Of a stretch of 64,000 nt of DNA, positions 63,300 through 64,000 are shown piece by piece; the first letter of the stretch is position 1, and the number at the start of each line of letters is the position of its first letter. The notes below the pieces were generated by a model. The model saw only the letters and a program-made list of their open reading frames with translations, did not search any database and was not told the DNA's origin. The position numbers and the translations under genes were made by a program. This DNA is from Oscarella lobularis (lineage: Eukaryota > Porifera > Homoscleromorpha > Homosclerophorida > Oscarellidae): assembly GCF_947507565.1 (NCBI RefSeq), contig NC_089180.1:2790001-2854000 (forward strand). Direction: 5' to 3'.

Positions 63300-63835
63300 T
63301 TTTCCATTGAACAATTTCTGGAAGACAAGCATGCGGCAACAGCGCCAAAGCGGCGCGCACCGGAAATGACGGTGAACGATGGAGTGGCAGCAGCGAAAAC
63401 AAAGACGATGTTTCGCTTAGCGAAGGCGGTAATATATTGCTTTGACAATGAAGTAGATACGAATCTGATTCTAATTTTTTTAGAACAAGAAGGACGAGAT
63501 CCCGAAAAATCGAAAACAGGAAGTGGGCATGGAGAAGGACTAAGCAGAATAGGAAGAGGAGGTGGAACGATATGTGGGCGAGGAAGAGGACGAGGACGAG
63601 GAGCACAGGCTAGAAATGGAGGAACACAGGGAACAGGAGGCGGACAGACTGGCACTGGAGAAGGGCAGGTTAGAGGAAGGGGACGAGGAGGGGGACAGAT
63701 AGGACGGGAGAAAAAAAAAAGAATTGCTGCTGCTACAGGAGCAAAAAATTAGGACCGGCTGGAATTGGAAGAACACAGGGAAAGGGAGGAGGACAGACTG
63801 GGGCTGGAGAACACAGAAGAGGAAGAAGACAGGCT
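63300..63835 (+). CDS. Low-complexity Glu/Arg or Arg/Gly-rich coding-like region
   Basis: FSIEQFLEDKHAATAPKRRA then MFRLAKAVIYCFDNEVDTNL looks coding. Beyond 63,520, AGGA-type repeats give an RGG-rich frame (GRGRGRGRGAQARNGG) and, one base off, a trichohyalin-like frame (EHRLEMEEHREQEADRLALE). A related 40-bp block recurs 150 bp later. Which frame is used, and whether any, is unresolved. It is cut by mariner-type MITE ends at 63,836. Confidence 0.3.
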
Positions 63836-64000
63836 AGTACAGTGCACCCACGCATAAGGTTCCTACGTGACCCTCCCCCGAACTAGGCCACGAAATTCAA
63901 AATGAGAAAGACGTACCATTGTTTTGCAAACGCGCAACAATAGTACAGTGCACCCACGCATAAGGTTCCCATGTGACCCTCCCCCGGACTAGGCCGCGAA
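63836..64000. mobile_element. Two tandem mariner-type MITE ends, second cut by window
   Basis: TACAGTGCACCCACGCATAA occurs at 63,838 and again at 63,940, each followed by GGTTCC.A.GTGACCCTCCCC and a CGCGAA/CACGAA motif. They match the terminal region of the 29,988-30,847 element. Both have the same orientation, spaced about 102 bp. Confidence 0.85.

Overview
The window is animal-type nuclear DNA, not bacterial. Genes are split by short introns with GT..AG ends (one is only 46 bp), and recognisable domains are HECT, kelch, RING-like and piggyBac, P, Harbinger, Tigger and Helitron transposases. Very short introns plus this transposon mix suggest an early-branching marine invertebrate, possibly a sponge. 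That is inference; no species-specific marker was seen. No tRNA, rRNA, operon or CRISPR array was found.

Layout: 0-5 kb, a PIF/Harbinger element (transposase plus opposite-strand MADF-like gene) and a minus-strand Ty3/gypsy pol relic. 6-9 kb, copy 1 of a three-copy, multi-exon, DUF6589-like family, then a topoisomerase II-like pseudogene. 9.9-18.7 kb, large arrays of a 37-bp dyad-symmetric repeat, in opposite orientations on either side of piggyBac and P-type transposase pieces. 19.8-23.7 kb, a minus-strand HECT ubiquitin-ligase gene divergent from a plus-strand RS/zinc-finger gene. 24.4-26 kb, family copy 2. 26.2-31.3 kb, gag, Tigger and Helitron relics with nested MITEs. 31.9-33.0 kb, family copy 3 ending in a RING finger. 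33-38.7 kb is mostly gene-poor, with one Ty3 relic. 38.8-42.4 kb, minus-strand zinc, kelch and HECT/ubiquitin-fold exons. 42.5-48.7 kb, Helitron, ankyrin-like, Tigger and DUF6589 remnants. 48.7-52.1 kb, palindromic repeats, a second Ty3 relic and a 0.6-kb foldback.

The clearest structure is at 52,434-62,703. A P-superfamily-like DNA transposon has about 82-bp inverted ends and a 7-bp target duplication, GTGGCTG. Removing it together with one duplicate rejoins an interrupted Gln-rich gag-like reading frame. It carries two tail-to-tail genes: a THAP9/P-type transposase on minus and a conserved protein of unknown function on plus. It was later hit by a 192-bp Mutator-like MITE (9-bp duplication) and by a complete, very young Ty3/gypsy retrotransposon (187-bp LTRs identical by eye, 5-bp duplication CAAAT).

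The window is therefore a transposon graveyard around a few host-type genes. Several coding disruptions are single-base homopolymer length changes, so some apparent pseudogenes may be assembly errors.
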